Shown: positions 44,312 to 52,714 of the stretch, piece after piece
Numbering within the stretch: position 1 is the stretch's first letter
Layout of the letters: the number at the start of each line of letters is the position of its first letter
Assembly: GCF_040222385.1 (NCBI RefSeq)
Contig: NZ_JAVKDF010000035.1
Coordinates: 310,001 to 374,000 of the forward strand
Reading direction: 5' to 3'
Length of the DNA stretch: 64,000 nt
DNA from: Imperialibacter sp040222385
GTDB taxonomy: Bacteria > Bacteroidota > Bacteroidia > Cytophagales > Cyclobacteriaceae
Program-made: the position numbers and the translations under genes
Notes under the pieces: model-generated
Database searches by the model: none
Seen by the model: only the letters and a program-made list of their open reading frames with translations
Told to the model about the DNA's origin: nothing

Positions 44312-45046
44312 ATGAAGATATTTTTAGTTGGCTATGGAAAAATGGGTAAAACCATTGAAAAAATAGCCATTTCACGTGGCCACGAGATTGCAGGAACGCT
44401 TGAAAACCAGGTGGAGAATGTTGGAAAGCTTGTGAAAGACAGCGGCGCCAACATCGCCATAGAATTTACCCAACCGGAAGGTGCAGTAAAAAACATCACC
44501 TCGTTGATGGAAGTAAACATCCCGACCGTTTGCGGCACCACTGGCTGGCTTAGCAAATGGGATGAGGTGGTGGAGAGCTGCAAAAAAAATGATGGAGCTT
44601 TTTTCTATGCTTCCAATTATAGCCTTGGCGTCAACCTGTTTTTTCGGCTGAACAGAGGCTTAGCCAGGCTAATGCAAGACTACCCTGAGTACAAAGTAGG
44701 GCTAAAGGAGATTCACCACACAGAGAAAAAAGACGCTCCAAGTGGCACAGGCATTACACTGGCTGAAGGGATCCAAAAAGAGCGCCCTGAGTTCACCAAA
44801 CTGATCAATGATAAATGTGATAATCCCGGTGTGCTAGGTATCGAATCCTTCAGAATGACGAATGTGCCAGGCACCCACAGCATACATTACACATCACCGA
44901 TCGACGAAATAGAAATCAAACACACGGCCTTCAGCCGGGAAGGCTTCGCTCTTGGGGCTGTAGTGGCTGCCGAGTGGTTACTCGACAAAAAAGGAGTAAG
45001 AGGCATGGATGATTTGATGGGGTCAAAAGAAGGTGAAAAATTTTAG
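44312..45046 (+). CDS. dapB: 4-hydroxy-tetrahydrodipicolinate reductase
   Basis: 244 residues. MKIFLVGYGKMGKTIEKIA is the NAD(P) fold, and EIHHTEKKDAPSGTGITLAE carries the substrate His-His and catalytic Lys of DapB. It makes tetrahydrodipicolinate for lysine and peptidoglycan meso-DAP. It follows the DUF5683 gene by 2 bp, and the next gene, lepB, lies after a 315-bp gap of repeats. The enzyme is shorter than the E. coli one (273 residues) because of a compact dimer domain. Confidence 0.95.
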   Translation: MKIFLVGYGKMGKTIEKIAISRGHEIAGTLENQVENVGKLVKDSGANIAIEFTQPEGAVKNITSLMEVNIPTVCGTTGWLSKWDEVVESCKKNDGAFFYASNYSLGVNLFFRLNRGLARLMQDYPEYKVGLKEIHHTEKKDAPSGTGITLAEGIQKERPEFTKLINDKCDNPGVLGIESFRMTNVPGTHSIHYTSPIDEIEIKHTAFSREGFALGAVVAAEWLLDKKGVRGMDDLMGSKEGEKF

Positions 45047-45088
45047 TTATTATTGCGGGCGAATAGCCGGAATAAATTAGAGACACAG

Positions 45089-45180
45089 ATGAAATAGCCA
45101 TAAGGAATACCATATCCAACGGAATGAGTAAAGGTATTTAAACAAGCCGTTTTCATTTTCAAAGGGGTTTAGGTTATTCC
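45089..45180 (+). repeat. Intergenic repeat, copy A (dapB-lepB gap)
   Basis: First of two ~92-bp imperfect direct copies in the 45047-45361 gap. It starts ATGAAATAGCCATAAGGA and ends GGTTATTCC; the ends are near inverted repeats (GAAATAGCC / GGTTATTCC). An inner AATGA..TCATT pair allows a nested stem. The partner copy is 45240-45330. The rest of the gap is the hairpin at 45181-45205 and short AT-rich spacers. Confidence 0.7.
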
Positions 45181-45205
45181 CGCTTCGGCGGCGGTTCGCC
45201 GAGCG
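45181..45205. other. GC-rich hairpin between the two repeats
   Basis: CGCT and CGGCG pair with CGCCG and AGCG around a 6-base loop, with one bulged T. It is out of keeping with the AT-rich surroundings and lies exactly at the end of copy A. Confidence 0.6.
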
Positions 45206-45239
45206 ATCGATGTGGCCATTGAAAAACAATTATATACAC

Positions 45240-45330
45240 ATGAAATAGCCATAAGGAGAGCCATACCCAGCGAAATGAATGAAGGCATTTAGATAAGTGA
45301 CTTTCATTCTCAAAGGGTTTGGGCTATTCC
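45240..45330 (+). repeat. Intergenic repeat, copy B (dapB-lepB gap)
   Basis: Second copy, starting ATGAAATAGCCATAAGGA and ending GGGCTATTCC. Its ends GAAATAGCC and GGCTATTCC are inverted repeats with one mismatch, and an inner AATGAAGG / CTTTCATT pair gives a nested stem. It ends 31 bp before ATG 45362 of lepB. Confidence 0.7.
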
Positions 45331-45361
45331 ATCTGGCCGCTAAAAATTAAATTTTATACAG

Positions 45362-46453
45362 ATGAAATTGAAGTTTTTTGGTAAAAGGGAAGAAAAGGAG
45401 CAAGTGAAAAAATCTCCTCTGAGAGAGTGGTTAGACGCCATTGTTTTTGCAGTGGTAGCCGCTACCCTCATCCGGTGGATTTTCATGGAAGCTTTCACCA
45501 TCCCCACCCCTTCCATGGAGAAATCTCTGCTCGTTGGCGACTTCCTTTTTGTAAGCAAAGTGTCGTATGGTGCCCGCACCCCGGCCACTCCTCTTCAAAT
45601 ACCTTTAACGCATGCCAAAATCTGGGGTACCGACGTCCCTTCTTACCTCGACTGGATCCAATTGCCGCAATATCGTTTGCCGGCCTTTAGCGAAGTGGAA
45701 AGAAACGATGTGGTTGTTTTTAACTATCCACCCGAGTTCGAGCATCCGGTCGATTTGAAAACCCACTACATCAAGCGGTGTATTGGTATCCATGGCGACG
45801 TGGTGGAAGTAAGAGAAGGGCAAGTGTACGTAAACGGTGAAAAGGGTGAAAACCCCGAGCTGATGCAATACAGGTACTTTATAAAAACTAATCAAAGGAT
45901 CAACGACAGGGTATTTGCGAAATACGAAATCTCAGAGCACAACCAGCTTCAGGGTGGCTATCTGGTGCATACTACCCCAGCCACCGCCGAACTATTGAAG
46001 GCAGAACCTTTTATAGAAGATGTGATAAGCACCTTGATGCCGTCGGATCAGCCCAACCCTCGAATTTTTCCTGACGCCAATTATTTCCCATGGAATGCCG
46101 ACAACTGGGGGCCTCTTGAAATACCCTATGAGGGCATGAAGCTTCAGCTGAACGACACACTCGTTGCCAAGTATGGCAGCACCATTGTTGACTACGAAGG
46201 CCATAAAAATGCTGAGGTAAAAGACTACAAACTGTATATTGGCGGCCAGGAAGTGACCGACTACACGTTCGAACAGGACTACTACTTTATGATGGGCGAC
46301 AATCGCCACAACTCTGAAGATTCCCGCTTTTGGGGATTTGTACCTGCCGACCACGTGGTGGGTGAGGCTGCCTTCATCTGGCTGTCACTTGATGCCCAGG
46401 AAAGCTTCCTGAACAAAATCAGGTGGCGCAGGTTCTTCAATCTGATTGATTAA
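45362..46453 (+). CDS. lepB: Signal peptidase I
   Basis: 363 residues. A membrane helix (WLDAIVFAVVAATLIRWIFM) leads to the catalytic Ser51 (TIPTPSMEKSLLVGD) and Lys138 (HYIKRCIGIHGDVVEV). The GDNRHNSEDSRFWGFVP box closes the catalytic fold. A long insert of some 150 residues lies between Lys138 and the GDN box; such enlarged enzymes are usual in Bacteroidota. It removes signal peptides from exported proteins. A terminator follows. Confidence 0.95.
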   Translation: MKLKFFGKREEKEQVKKSPLREWLDAIVFAVVAATLIRWIFMEAFTIPTPSMEKSLLVGDFLFVSKVSYGARTPATPLQIPLTHAKIWGTDVPSYLDWIQLPQYRLPAFSEVERNDVVVFNYPPEFEHPVDLKTHYIKRCIGIHGDVVEVREGQVYVNGEKGENPELMQYRYFIKTNQRINDRVFAKYEISEHNQLQGGYLVHTTPATAELLKAEPFIEDVISTLMPSDQPNPRIFPDANYFPWNADNWGPLEIPYEGMKLQLNDTLVAKYGSTIVDYEGHKNAEVKDYKLYIGGQEVTDYTFEQDYYFMMGDNRHNSEDSRFWGFVPADHVVGEAAFIWLSLDAQESFLNKIRWRRFFNLID

Positions 46454-46487
46454 CTATATTGTAGAAACTTCCCAGGCGTGATAATAC

Positions 46488-46518
46488 GGGCCATCCTTTT
46501 TTAGGGGTGGCCCTTTTT
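46488..46518 (+). terminator. Intrinsic terminator after lepB
   Basis: GGGCCATCC and GGGTGGCCC form a stem with one G-T pair around a T-rich loop, and a run of six T follows. Confidence 0.78.
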
Positions 46519-46604
46519 TATGTAGCTGCAAGCGAACACAAACGACCCTGTCATTCGTTACATCAGTAAGCAGTCTTCAAAACCAATAAACCCGGTTTGG
46601 CTGT

Positions 46605-46612
46605 TATCTTTG
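46605..46612 (+). promoter_or_regulatory. -7 box (TATCTTTG) before the 2-hydroxyacid dehydrogenase gene
   Basis: Perfect TAnnTTTG 23 bp before ATG 46635. A -33 TTG is not evident at the usual spacing. Confidence 0.5.
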
Positions 46613-46634
46613 CATCAAACCCCATCACGTTGTT

Positions 46635-47630
46635 ATGAAAAGACCGGCCCACGAAACCAAAGTACTTGTAGCTAGAGAAATTCCAGACCTCGGTATCAAC
46701 ATGCTGAAAGAGGCAGGCTTTCAGGTAACGGTGTGGCCAGGGAAGACACCGATGACACAGCCAGAGCTGATCGAGAAGGCAAACCAAATGCACGCCATCG
46801 TTACCCTCAGCGCCGACAAACTAAACGCAAATTTCTTTCAGGAGTGCAGCCATCTCGACATTGTATCGCAGTTTGCGGCAGGGTACGACAACATCGACAT
46901 ACCGGCTGCGATCAAGGCAGGTATCCCAGTTGGCAATACGCCCGGAGCCATGAGCGATGCGACTGCCGACATTGCCTTCGGTCTGATGATGGCAGTGAGC
47001 CGCAAGTTCTTTCACATGCATAAAACCATTGGCAGAGGCGAATGGGGTGCCTTTCAGCCAAAAGCCAACCTGGGTCTGGAGCAAAAAGGGAAAACGCTGG
47101 GCATCTTTGGTCTCGGGGCCATCGGCATGGAAATGGCCAAACGGTGCCACGGTGCCTACGACATGGAGATCATTTACTGCAACCGCAGCCAGAACGAAGA
47201 AGCAGAAAAACGCTTTGGAGCCAAAAAAGTGAGCTTCGATGAGTTGCTGGAGAAAAGTGACGTTATCTCTGTGCACAGCGTACTCAGCGATGAAACCAGA
47301 GGTATATTCAATAAGGAAGCCTTCGATAAAATGAAGACTTCGGCTATTTTTATCAATACTTCCCGTGGTGGCACTCATAATGAAACCGACCTCATCGAAG
47401 CGTTGAAGGCAGGTACGATCTGGGGCGCCGGGCTTGATGTAACCAACCCCGAACCTATGAAAGCAGACAACCCTCTGCTCGAAATGGAAAACGTGGCTGT
47501 GCTGCCCCATATTGGCTCTGCTTCGGTCAACGCCCGAAATGAAATGTCGAGAATGGCGGCCGTCAATATTATCGAATTCTACACGACTGGTAAGGTTCCC
47601 TATATCATCAACCCCGAGGTGCTCAGCTGA
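46635..47630 (+). CDS. D-isomer-specific 2-hydroxyacid dehydrogenase (glyoxylate/hydroxypyruvate reductase-like)
   Basis: 331 residues. The NAD(P) fold shows LGIFGLGAIGMEMAKRC, the preceding TPGAMSDATADIAFGLMMAV is the family block, and the catalytic residues are the Arg of NTSRGG, the Glu of NPEPM and the His of LPHIGSAS. The nearest known activities are glycerate dehydrogenase, glyoxylate reductase and hydroxypyruvate reductase. It stands alone between its promoter and a 68-bp gap to an AHSA1-type gene. Confidence 0.82.
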   Translation: MKRPAHETKVLVAREIPDLGINMLKEAGFQVTVWPGKTPMTQPELIEKANQMHAIVTLSADKLNANFFQECSHLDIVSQFAAGYDNIDIPAAIKAGIPVGNTPGAMSDATADIAFGLMMAVSRKFFHMHKTIGRGEWGAFQPKANLGLEQKGKTLGIFGLGAIGMEMAKRCHGAYDMEIIYCNRSQNEEAEKRFGAKKVSFDELLEKSDVISVHSVLSDETRGIFNKEAFDKMKTSAIFINTSRGGTHNETDLIEALKAGTIWGAGLDVTNPEPMKADNPLLEMENVAVLPHIGSASVNARNEMSRMAAVNIIEFYTTGKVPYIINPEVLS

Positions 47631-47698
47631 GCCACTGACATAGGGTTGTCAGTAGGCCACGTTTCTTTGTCGTATGTTTCATCTAAAGCCGTTGCTTC

Positions 47699-48148
47699 AT
47701 GCCCAAAGAAATGACAATCAAAAACACTGTTGCTATTGCTGCGCCCGCCTCCAAAGTGTGGGATGCTCTTGTTAACCCCGAACAAACCAAAAAATACATG
47801 TTTGGCTGCGAACCTGTGACCGACTGGGTGCCTGGGAGTTCAATCATTTGGAGAGGCGTGTTTGACGGGCAAGAATTGGTGGCGGTTACCGGCAAGGTGG
47901 TCAGCATAGACAAAGGAAAATCACTTGCCTACACCACGTTCGATCCCAATGGCACCTACCCCGATTTGCCTGAAAATCACCTTATCGTTACTTATAGGCT
48001 AGTGGAGAAAGGTGGAAGCACCGAATTCACAGTCACCCAGGGAGACTACTCAACAGTGGCCGAAGGACAAAAACGGTATGATGACACAATGAATGAAGGA
48101 GGATGGGCAGGCATTCTCGAGCAGATAAAAGGCATTGTGGAGGCATAA
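47699..48148 (+). CDS. SRPBCC/AHSA1 domain protein
   Basis: 149 residues with the helix-grip fold of the AHSA1 group: TIKNTVAIAAPASKVWDALV, the NPEQTKKYMFGCEPVTDW block, WRGVFDGQELVAVTGKV and a C-terminal GGWAGILEQIKGIVE helix. Such proteins bind hydrophobic ligands or co-act with Hsp90 in eukaryotes; bacterial members are mostly uncharacterised. The next gene is a DoxX protein, an association seen widely. There is no export signal. Confidence 0.8.
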   Translation: MPKEMTIKNTVAIAAPASKVWDALVNPEQTKKYMFGCEPVTDWVPGSSIIWRGVFDGQELVAVTGKVVSIDKGKSLAYTTFDPNGTYPDLPENHLIVTYRLVEKGGSTEFTVTQGDYSTVAEGQKRYDDTMNEGGWAGILEQIKGIVEA

Positions 48149-48230
48149 ATTGTGTTTTTTTTTACAATTGAGGCCATACTATCCTGAAGTATAGTGTAAG
48201 TAAGTCATTATAAAGATGTTTTTTCTTATC

Positions 48231-48248
48231 AATGTATGTACATTCATT
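48231..48248. promoter_or_regulatory. Candidate operator upstream of the DoxX gene
   Basis: AATGTATGTACATTCATT is an 18-bp dyad with 8 of 9 pairs matching (core ATGTACAT). It lies 23 bp before ATG 48271 and contains the ATG of an in-frame longer reading, which is therefore not the likely start. No regulator gene is next to it. Confidence 0.45.
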
Positions 48249-48270
48249 AAAGAAACATCTGCAAAATACT

Positions 48271-48681
48271 ATGGCTACAGAACAAAAACCCTCAAAAGTA
48301 CTTCATGTCGCACTATGGGTAGTACAAGTCCTCCTTGCCCTTTCTTTCGGCATGGCCGGTTTTATGAAACTTACGACACCAATTTCCGACCTGGCTGCCC
48401 AGATGGTGTGGCCCGGCGACATACCGGCCGCACTTGTCCGTTTCATCGGTGCTTCTGAGCTTGCAGCGGCGTTGGGTTTAATCCTTCCTGCCCTCACCCG
48501 TATCAAGCCTATACTCACAGCATACGCTGGCTGGGGGCTGGTCATCGTCATGCTGCTGGCTGCCTTGTTTCATGCCGGCAGAGGCGAATACTCAGGCATT
48601 GCTTTTAATCTGGTCTTTATGGCGTTGGCCTTTTTTGTGGGCTGGGGAAGGTCAAAAAAAGCACCGATTGCAGCAAAGTAA
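48271..48681 (+). CDS. DoxX family membrane protein
   Basis: About 136 residues from ATG 48271 (MATEQKPSKVLHVALWVVQV), with four membrane helices: LLALSFGMAGFMKL, FIGASELAAALGLILPAL, YAGWGLVIVMLLAALFHA and IAFNLVFMALAFFVGWG. The DoxX fold occurs in thiosulfate:quinone oxidoreductase subunits and in many uncharacterised membrane proteins. It pairs with the upstream AHSA1-type gene. The start is chosen after the palindrome at 48231-48248. Confidence 0.8.
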   Translation: MATEQKPSKVLHVALWVVQVLLALSFGMAGFMKLTTPISDLAAQMVWPGDIPAALVRFIGASELAAALGLILPALTRIKPILTAYAGWGLVIVMLLAALFHAGRGEYSGIAFNLVFMALAFFVGWGRSKKAPIAAK

Positions 48682-48793
48682 TATGGAGACCAGCGTTTCT
48701 TCAAGAAACTGCTCTTCTGGAAAAGTTGGGCCTTTTTTTCTCCTATAGAGAAAGTAAAGTAATTAAATTGCCAGGAAAAGTAGACTGTACTAT

Positions 48794-49573
48794 ATGACTT
48801 ACAAAAGCTTTTCCTGGCTTATCATTACCGTGTTGGCAGCGGCCTGTACTTCAACCGACAAAAAGGAAGAAGCTACGTCGGATATAATAGACTTTAAAAT
48901 CCACAGCCAATTACCTCATGATACCGGCTCCTTCACCGAAGGATTTGTTGTGCACAATGGCAAGCTGTATGAAAGCACCGGCGAAGAAGGGCACTCATGG
49001 TTTGGTGTGCTTAATATCAAAACAGGCAAGCCGGAAAAGAAGGTGGATTTGGCTGAAGAGTACTTTGGCGAAGGGATTACTATCCTGAACAATAAAGTGT
49101 ATCAGCTCACCTGGAAGAACAAGCAGGGCTTTGTTTACGACCTGAACACGTTCGAAAAAGTGAATGAGTTCACCTATGAAACCGAAGGCTGGGGACTTAC
49201 CCACGATGGCAAAGACCTGATCATGAGCGACGGCAAAAGCAGCCTGTTTTATCTTGATAGCGCCTCCCTCAAAGTCATAAAAACACTTCCTGTTACCTAC
49301 CAGGGCCAGCCCGTAACCATGATCAACGAGTTGGAATATGTAAACGGATATATCTTCGCCAACATCTGGCAAACCAATTCCATCGTAAAAATTGACCCTG
49401 CCGATGGTGAGGTCATAGGCGTTCTCGACCTCTCCGCCCTGGCCGAACAAGCCAGGATCAAAAACCCTGAAGTGGATGTACTCAACGGCATTGCCTGGTA
49501 CGAAGGCACCAAATCGTTGCTGGTAACCGGCAAGTACTGGCCCACTATCTACGCACTAAAACTGGAAGAATAA
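48794..49573 (+). CDS. Glutaminyl-peptide cyclotransferase lipoprotein
   Basis: 259 residues. A lipoprotein signal (LAAACTSTDKK) is followed by a five-bladed propeller of the bacterial/plant glutamine cyclotransferase type: SFTEGFVVHNGKLYESTGEE, FGEGITILNNKVYQLTWKN, YETEGWGLTHDGKDLIMSDG and NELEYVNGYIFANIWQTN. The conserved Glu of FTEG and Trp/Glu of NELEY are present. It turns N-terminal glutamine into pyroglutamate, here at the cell surface. The next gene starts 2 bp after its stop, so they are co-transcribed. Confidence 0.82.
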   Translation: MTYKSFSWLIITVLAAACTSTDKKEEATSDIIDFKIHSQLPHDTGSFTEGFVVHNGKLYESTGEEGHSWFGVLNIKTGKPEKKVDLAEEYFGEGITILNNKVYQLTWKNKQGFVYDLNTFEKVNEFTYETEGWGLTHDGKDLIMSDGKSSLFYLDSASLKVIKTLPVTYQGQPVTMINELEYVNGYIFANIWQTNSIVKIDPADGEVIGVLDLSALAEQARIKNPEVDVLNGIAWYEGTKSLLVTGKYWPTIYALKLEE

Positions 49574-49575
49574 AC

Positions 49576-49905
49576 ATGGCAGCTAAAACCAATCCCAAAT
49601 ACGGCCTTTTCGGCAAACTTAAAGCCAAGCCTGGAAAATGCGATGAGTTAATCGCTATCCTTATGGAAAGCGCAGGGACAGACATCCGCATGCCAGGCTG
49701 CCTGCAGTATCTTATCGGCAAAGACCCGGACAACGAGGATATCATCCTCATATCGGAGGTTTGGGAATCCAAGGAAGATCATGCGAACTCATTGAAACTA
49801 GAAAGTGTGAGAGCAGCTATTGCCAAAGCCATGCCTCTACTGGACGGCATGCCTGAGAAGGGTATTGTTTGGGAAGTAGTGGGTGGATTGGGGCTAGCGA
49901 GCTAA
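49576..49905 (+). CDS. Antibiotic biosynthesis monooxygenase-like protein (ABM/YgiN type)
   Basis: 109 residues with a dimeric ferredoxin-like fold: YGLFGKLKAKPGKCDELIAI, IRMPGCLQYLIGKDPDNEDI and LISEVWESKEDHANSLKLES. Family members are quinol monooxygenases or heme-degrading proteins, but most are uncharacterised. It lies 2 bp after the cyclotransferase gene. There is no signal peptide, so it is cytoplasmic, unlike its neighbour. Confidence 0.78.
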   Translation: MAAKTNPKYGLFGKLKAKPGKCDELIAILMESAGTDIRMPGCLQYLIGKDPDNEDIILISEVWESKEDHANSLKLESVRAAIAKAMPLLDGMPEKGIVWEVVGGLGLAS

Positions 49906-49936
49906 CCCACCCAACAAGGTTTTTCATCGCCAACAG

Positions 49937-51205
49937 CTACATCTTCTCTAGTTTTTTCATCCTCTCAGCATAGTACTCCGCACCGCTAATCTCAAACGCT
50001 TTTGTCAGGTTAGCCAGGGCATTGGCATAATCACCCTGTGATTCATAATAATCAGCCATTGAGTCGTAGGCATTGGCACTTCCCGGATAGTACTCAATCC
50101 CCATCTTAAAAAACACCTCTGATTTCGCTACCTGCCCCATTTGCAGGTACATGTAGCCTGTCTGGATAAAAAGCTCCTCCGGCATGGCTGGATACGAATA
50201 ACCAAAGTGGTCCTTCAGCACTTTCTCCCGCTGTTTGATCAGGGTGAGCAATTCACTCAAAGGTGTGTCAGGGCTGCTGTATTTTGTGGGCGACTGAAGC
50301 TGGTACCACTCAAACTGCCTGATGAGCCCATCACGCAAAGCAGGTAGCGGCACAGTCCAATGATAGTCATCGGGGTACGTCTTCCAAGAAAAGGAAAGGC
50401 CGTTTTGTTGCTGGCTTTCTGCGAACCTGGAAAACTCAATAATAGAACGGCCGAACAGGCTGTATTCCGAGGTGTCCTGCATCACGTTATCCAGGGTAAC
50501 TGATTCATCTAGCATATGCAATTGCCCAGCACCTAAACCTATAAAAAGCGACTTCCGTTGGAACTGCCGGCTCTTTAGCGCTTCCTTTGCTTCTTTCATG
50601 AGCTTTTGGTCGTCCCAATCGAGGCTGGGGTCGATGGCGATGTAATTGTCGAACACATGGGTGTGATTGACCAGCGTGTTGATGGTGAACAAGCCGCCGT
50701 AAGAATGCCCTATGAGCGTTTTGAACTGTGAGGTTGGATACTTTCCGTCTACGTAGGGGATCAACTCAGTTTCAAGAAAACGGGTGAAGGCTTCGGCACT
50801 ACCGGTAGCCTCTCTCACTTCGCCCCCATTCCGAAACTTGACTTCAGAGGTGGTCAAATCCCTCGTCCGATTGGTTCGGTTGGAAATACCCACCAGAATC
50901 ATGTCGGGCAGGTGGTGGCCGGTGTAATAGCTATACACTGCCGCCAGTGCACCCAACTGTGCGCCGCCGTCCAGTAGATAAATGACCGGGTAAGTCGTCT
51001 TGCTTTCCGGGTTGAAGCCTTCAGGGAGTTGCACCCAGAAGTCTCTTTGCTCTTTCAAGACTTTCGAATAGACGCTGTCCTTCATGCCTAGCTGAAGCAG
51101 GTAAGAAGACTGCTGCTCCTGGCTACTGGCGGTGTGGCCGCTGATGACCAGGCAGACCAGGGCCAGGAAAATTTTTGCATAGTTGTTCAAGCCATGATAG
51201 TTCAT
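49937..51205 (-). CDS. Secreted alpha/beta-hydrolase (esterase D-like) with C-terminal TPR, second copy
   Basis: 422 residues with a signal peptide (MNYHGLNNYAKIFLALVCLV). The catalytic blocks match those of the protein at 3298-4461: YPVIYLLDGGAQLG, ILVGISNRTNRTRDLTTSEV, the nucleophile elbow GHSYGGLFTI, and a late His in DDYHWTVPL. Residues after ~340 are TPR-like (SEVFFKMGIEYYPGSANAYD, YDSMADYYESQGDYANALAN). It follows the third M56 gene after 36 bp on the same strand and may be co-transcribed with that BlaI/M56 pair. The substrate is unknown. Confidence 0.78.
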   Translation of the reverse strand: MNYHGLNNYAKIFLALVCLVISGHTASSQEQQSSYLLQLGMKDSVYSKVLKEQRDFWVQLPEGFNPESKTTYPVIYLLDGGAQLGALAAVYSYYTGHHLPDMILVGISNRTNRTRDLTTSEVKFRNGGEVREATGSAEAFTRFLETELIPYVDGKYPTSQFKTLIGHSYGGLFTINTLVNHTHVFDNYIAIDPSLDWDDQKLMKEAKEALKSRQFQRKSLFIGLGAGQLHMLDESVTLDNVMQDTSEYSLFGRSIIEFSRFAESQQQNGLSFSWKTYPDDYHWTVPLPALRDGLIRQFEWYQLQSPTKYSSPDTPLSELLTLIKQREKVLKDHFGYSYPAMPEELFIQTGYMYLQMGQVAKSEVFFKMGIEYYPGSANAYDSMADYYESQGDYANALANLTKAFEISGAEYYAERMKKLEKM

Positions 51206-51241
51206 ATGATGGAAGTATTAGATGTAGTAGTGAGACTTGAT

Positions 51242-52318
51242 TTACTGAGCTTGCATGCTCTGTTTCATTTGTTGCCAGTCTTCGTCGGTGAGAGGCTCAA
51301 GGTATGCGGGAAGTTTATAAACTGACCCCCGCTGGCCATTGCTCATGTTTTTGTAGATACTCATAAGCGTGTCGTATTGCCCTTTTGTTTCTATCGGCAA
51401 CAGAATCCCCTCCTTCAGGTCCTTTTCGCTCATTTCGCCGGTTTCCAACACTTCTCGCATACCAGCGGTATAACGCCAGTAGTACAGCATCTCCTTGCCC
51501 GACACACCGGGATTATCGGAGCAAGAGATCAAAATGACCGCCAGCATCGGAATAATGAGTACTTGCTTCAGTGAGTACATGCGGCTCTTTCCCTTTGTCA
51601 TCATTTGGAATCGTTGTTTGGTAGGAGAAAAATTGAAACCACTAACCATGTTCATCGGTTGCTGGCCATCAAGATAGCTCAGCAGAATGGCCTGATAGTG
51701 GCGGAGATCGTGCGTTCTGAGCACATCGCCATCGGCCAGAAACTCATGATTGAGCTGCATCGCCCTTTTGTACCTCCCCACCATTGGGTTGATCCAAACG
51801 AGCACTTTCACCAATTCCACCAGGAAGATATCGAGCGTATGCCACTGCTGCACATGAGCCAACTCGTGCTTTAATAGTTCCGGCGGGATGGCCTCAAACT
51901 GAGCCTTGTTGATGAAAATATAGTGAAGGAAGGAATAAGGTGAGGTCTCTTCTGTCAGGAGCACAACTATAGCCCGGCCGTACCGGCACCGTTCATGGCG
52001 GGCTGCTTTCCTGAGAAACCTGTAAATATCGACGCAGAAGCGCACCAGCAATACGGCAACGACAAGTAGATAGACAGCACCTGCCAGCCACTCCCAAAAG
52101 AAATAGTTCGTCGGGATATATGGCTCAATGGCCGTGATGGCACTTTTTACGCTTTGCGACGTATCGACGGAGATAATCGGCACCACTAGCGACACGACCA
52201 GACCACCCAACAACACCAGTCTGTTGAACCCATGACCCTTTTCGTTCTCAAAAAAAGCTTTGTAGAAAACATAAACAATGGCCAAAGACAGACTGAAGCG
52301 GATGACGTAAATAATCAT
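51242..52318 (-). CDS. M56 (BlaR1-like) membrane metallopeptidase, short form
   Basis: 358 residues. Membrane helices and the zinc motif HELAH (LLKHELAHVQQWHTLD) with LNHEFLADGDVLR form the M56 unit. After a helix with a lipobox-like end (VLIIPMLAVILISCSDN) only ~80 residues remain (YYWRYTAGMREVLETGEMSE), with no penicillin-binding, TonB or coiled-coil domain. It therefore lacks an obvious sensor and may rely on a partner. The gene overlaps its BlaI partner by 4 bp. Confidence 0.85.
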   Translation of the reverse strand: MIIYVIRFSLSLAIVYVFYKAFFENEKGHGFNRLVLLGGLVVSLVVPIISVDTSQSVKSAITAIEPYIPTNYFFWEWLAGAVYLLVVAVLLVRFCVDIYRFLRKAARHERCRYGRAIVVLLTEETSPYSFLHYIFINKAQFEAIPPELLKHELAHVQQWHTLDIFLVELVKVLVWINPMVGRYKRAMQLNHEFLADGDVLRTHDLRHYQAILLSYLDGQQPMNMVSGFNFSPTKQRFQMMTKGKSRMYSLKQVLIIPMLAVILISCSDNPGVSGKEMLYYWRYTAGMREVLETGEMSEKDLKEGILLPIETKGQYDTLMSIYKNMSNGQRGSVYKLPAYLEPLTDEDWQQMKQSMQAQ

Positions 52319-52686
52319 TTGTCCGACTCTTTAAGTTGGTCATCAATCATATCCCGAAGCTCAAGCAGTTCTTCCTTACTTAACTTAATGTTCTTTGTAA
52401 AAAAGGAGGCAAACCTCCCGGACGACCCCTGAAAGAAGGTGGCAATCATATTCTTGACATAAGACGTAGAATAGTCTGACTTCCCGATCAGTGGGTAGTA
52501 AGCCCTCGAATTGCCATTGGCCCGAAATCCTATGGCTCCTTTGTTGGTAAGTCTCTTCAGCAAAGTGGCGATGGTAGTTACTGCCGGCTTTGGCTCGGGG
52601 TAGGCATCGATGAGGTCCTTCATATAGGTCTCGTCCGATTGCCATATGTAATTCATCAATTCCTCTTCCTTTTGTGACAACTTCAT
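52315..52686 (-). CDS. BlaI/MecI/CopY family transcriptional repressor
   Basis: 123 residues: LSQKEEELMNYIWQSDETYM then IDAYPEPKPAVTTIATLLKR, the recognition helix, and the wing RANGNSRAYYPLIGKSDYS. The C-terminal helices (ASFFTKNIKLSKEELLELRD) form the dimer. It is followed, with a 4-bp overlap, by an M56 peptidase. Its promoter region holds two dyads CTACAAAYGTAG of the same TACA/TGTA form as the operators of staphylococcal bla and mec systems, so autorepression is very likely. Confidence 0.9.
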   Translation of the reverse strand: MKLSQKEEELMNYIWQSDETYMKDLIDAYPEPKPAVTTIATLLKRLTNKGAIGFRANGNSRAYYPLIGKSDYSTSYVKNMIATFFQGSSGRFASFFTKNIKLSKEELLELRDMIDDQLKESDK

Positions 52687-52714
52687 CTGCGATATATGTT
52701 GGTTATCTATCTTA

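Noticed and set aside
38232..46453. parS sites or replication origin near parA-parB
   Set aside because: I looked for TGTTTCACGTGAAACA-like sites and DnaA-box clusters and saw none convincing; no dnaA or origin-flanking genes are present.
46821..47510. 229-codon open frame opposite the 2-hydroxyacid dehydrogenase
   Set aside because: Shadow of a strongly conserved gene, with no domain, leader or neighbour of its own.
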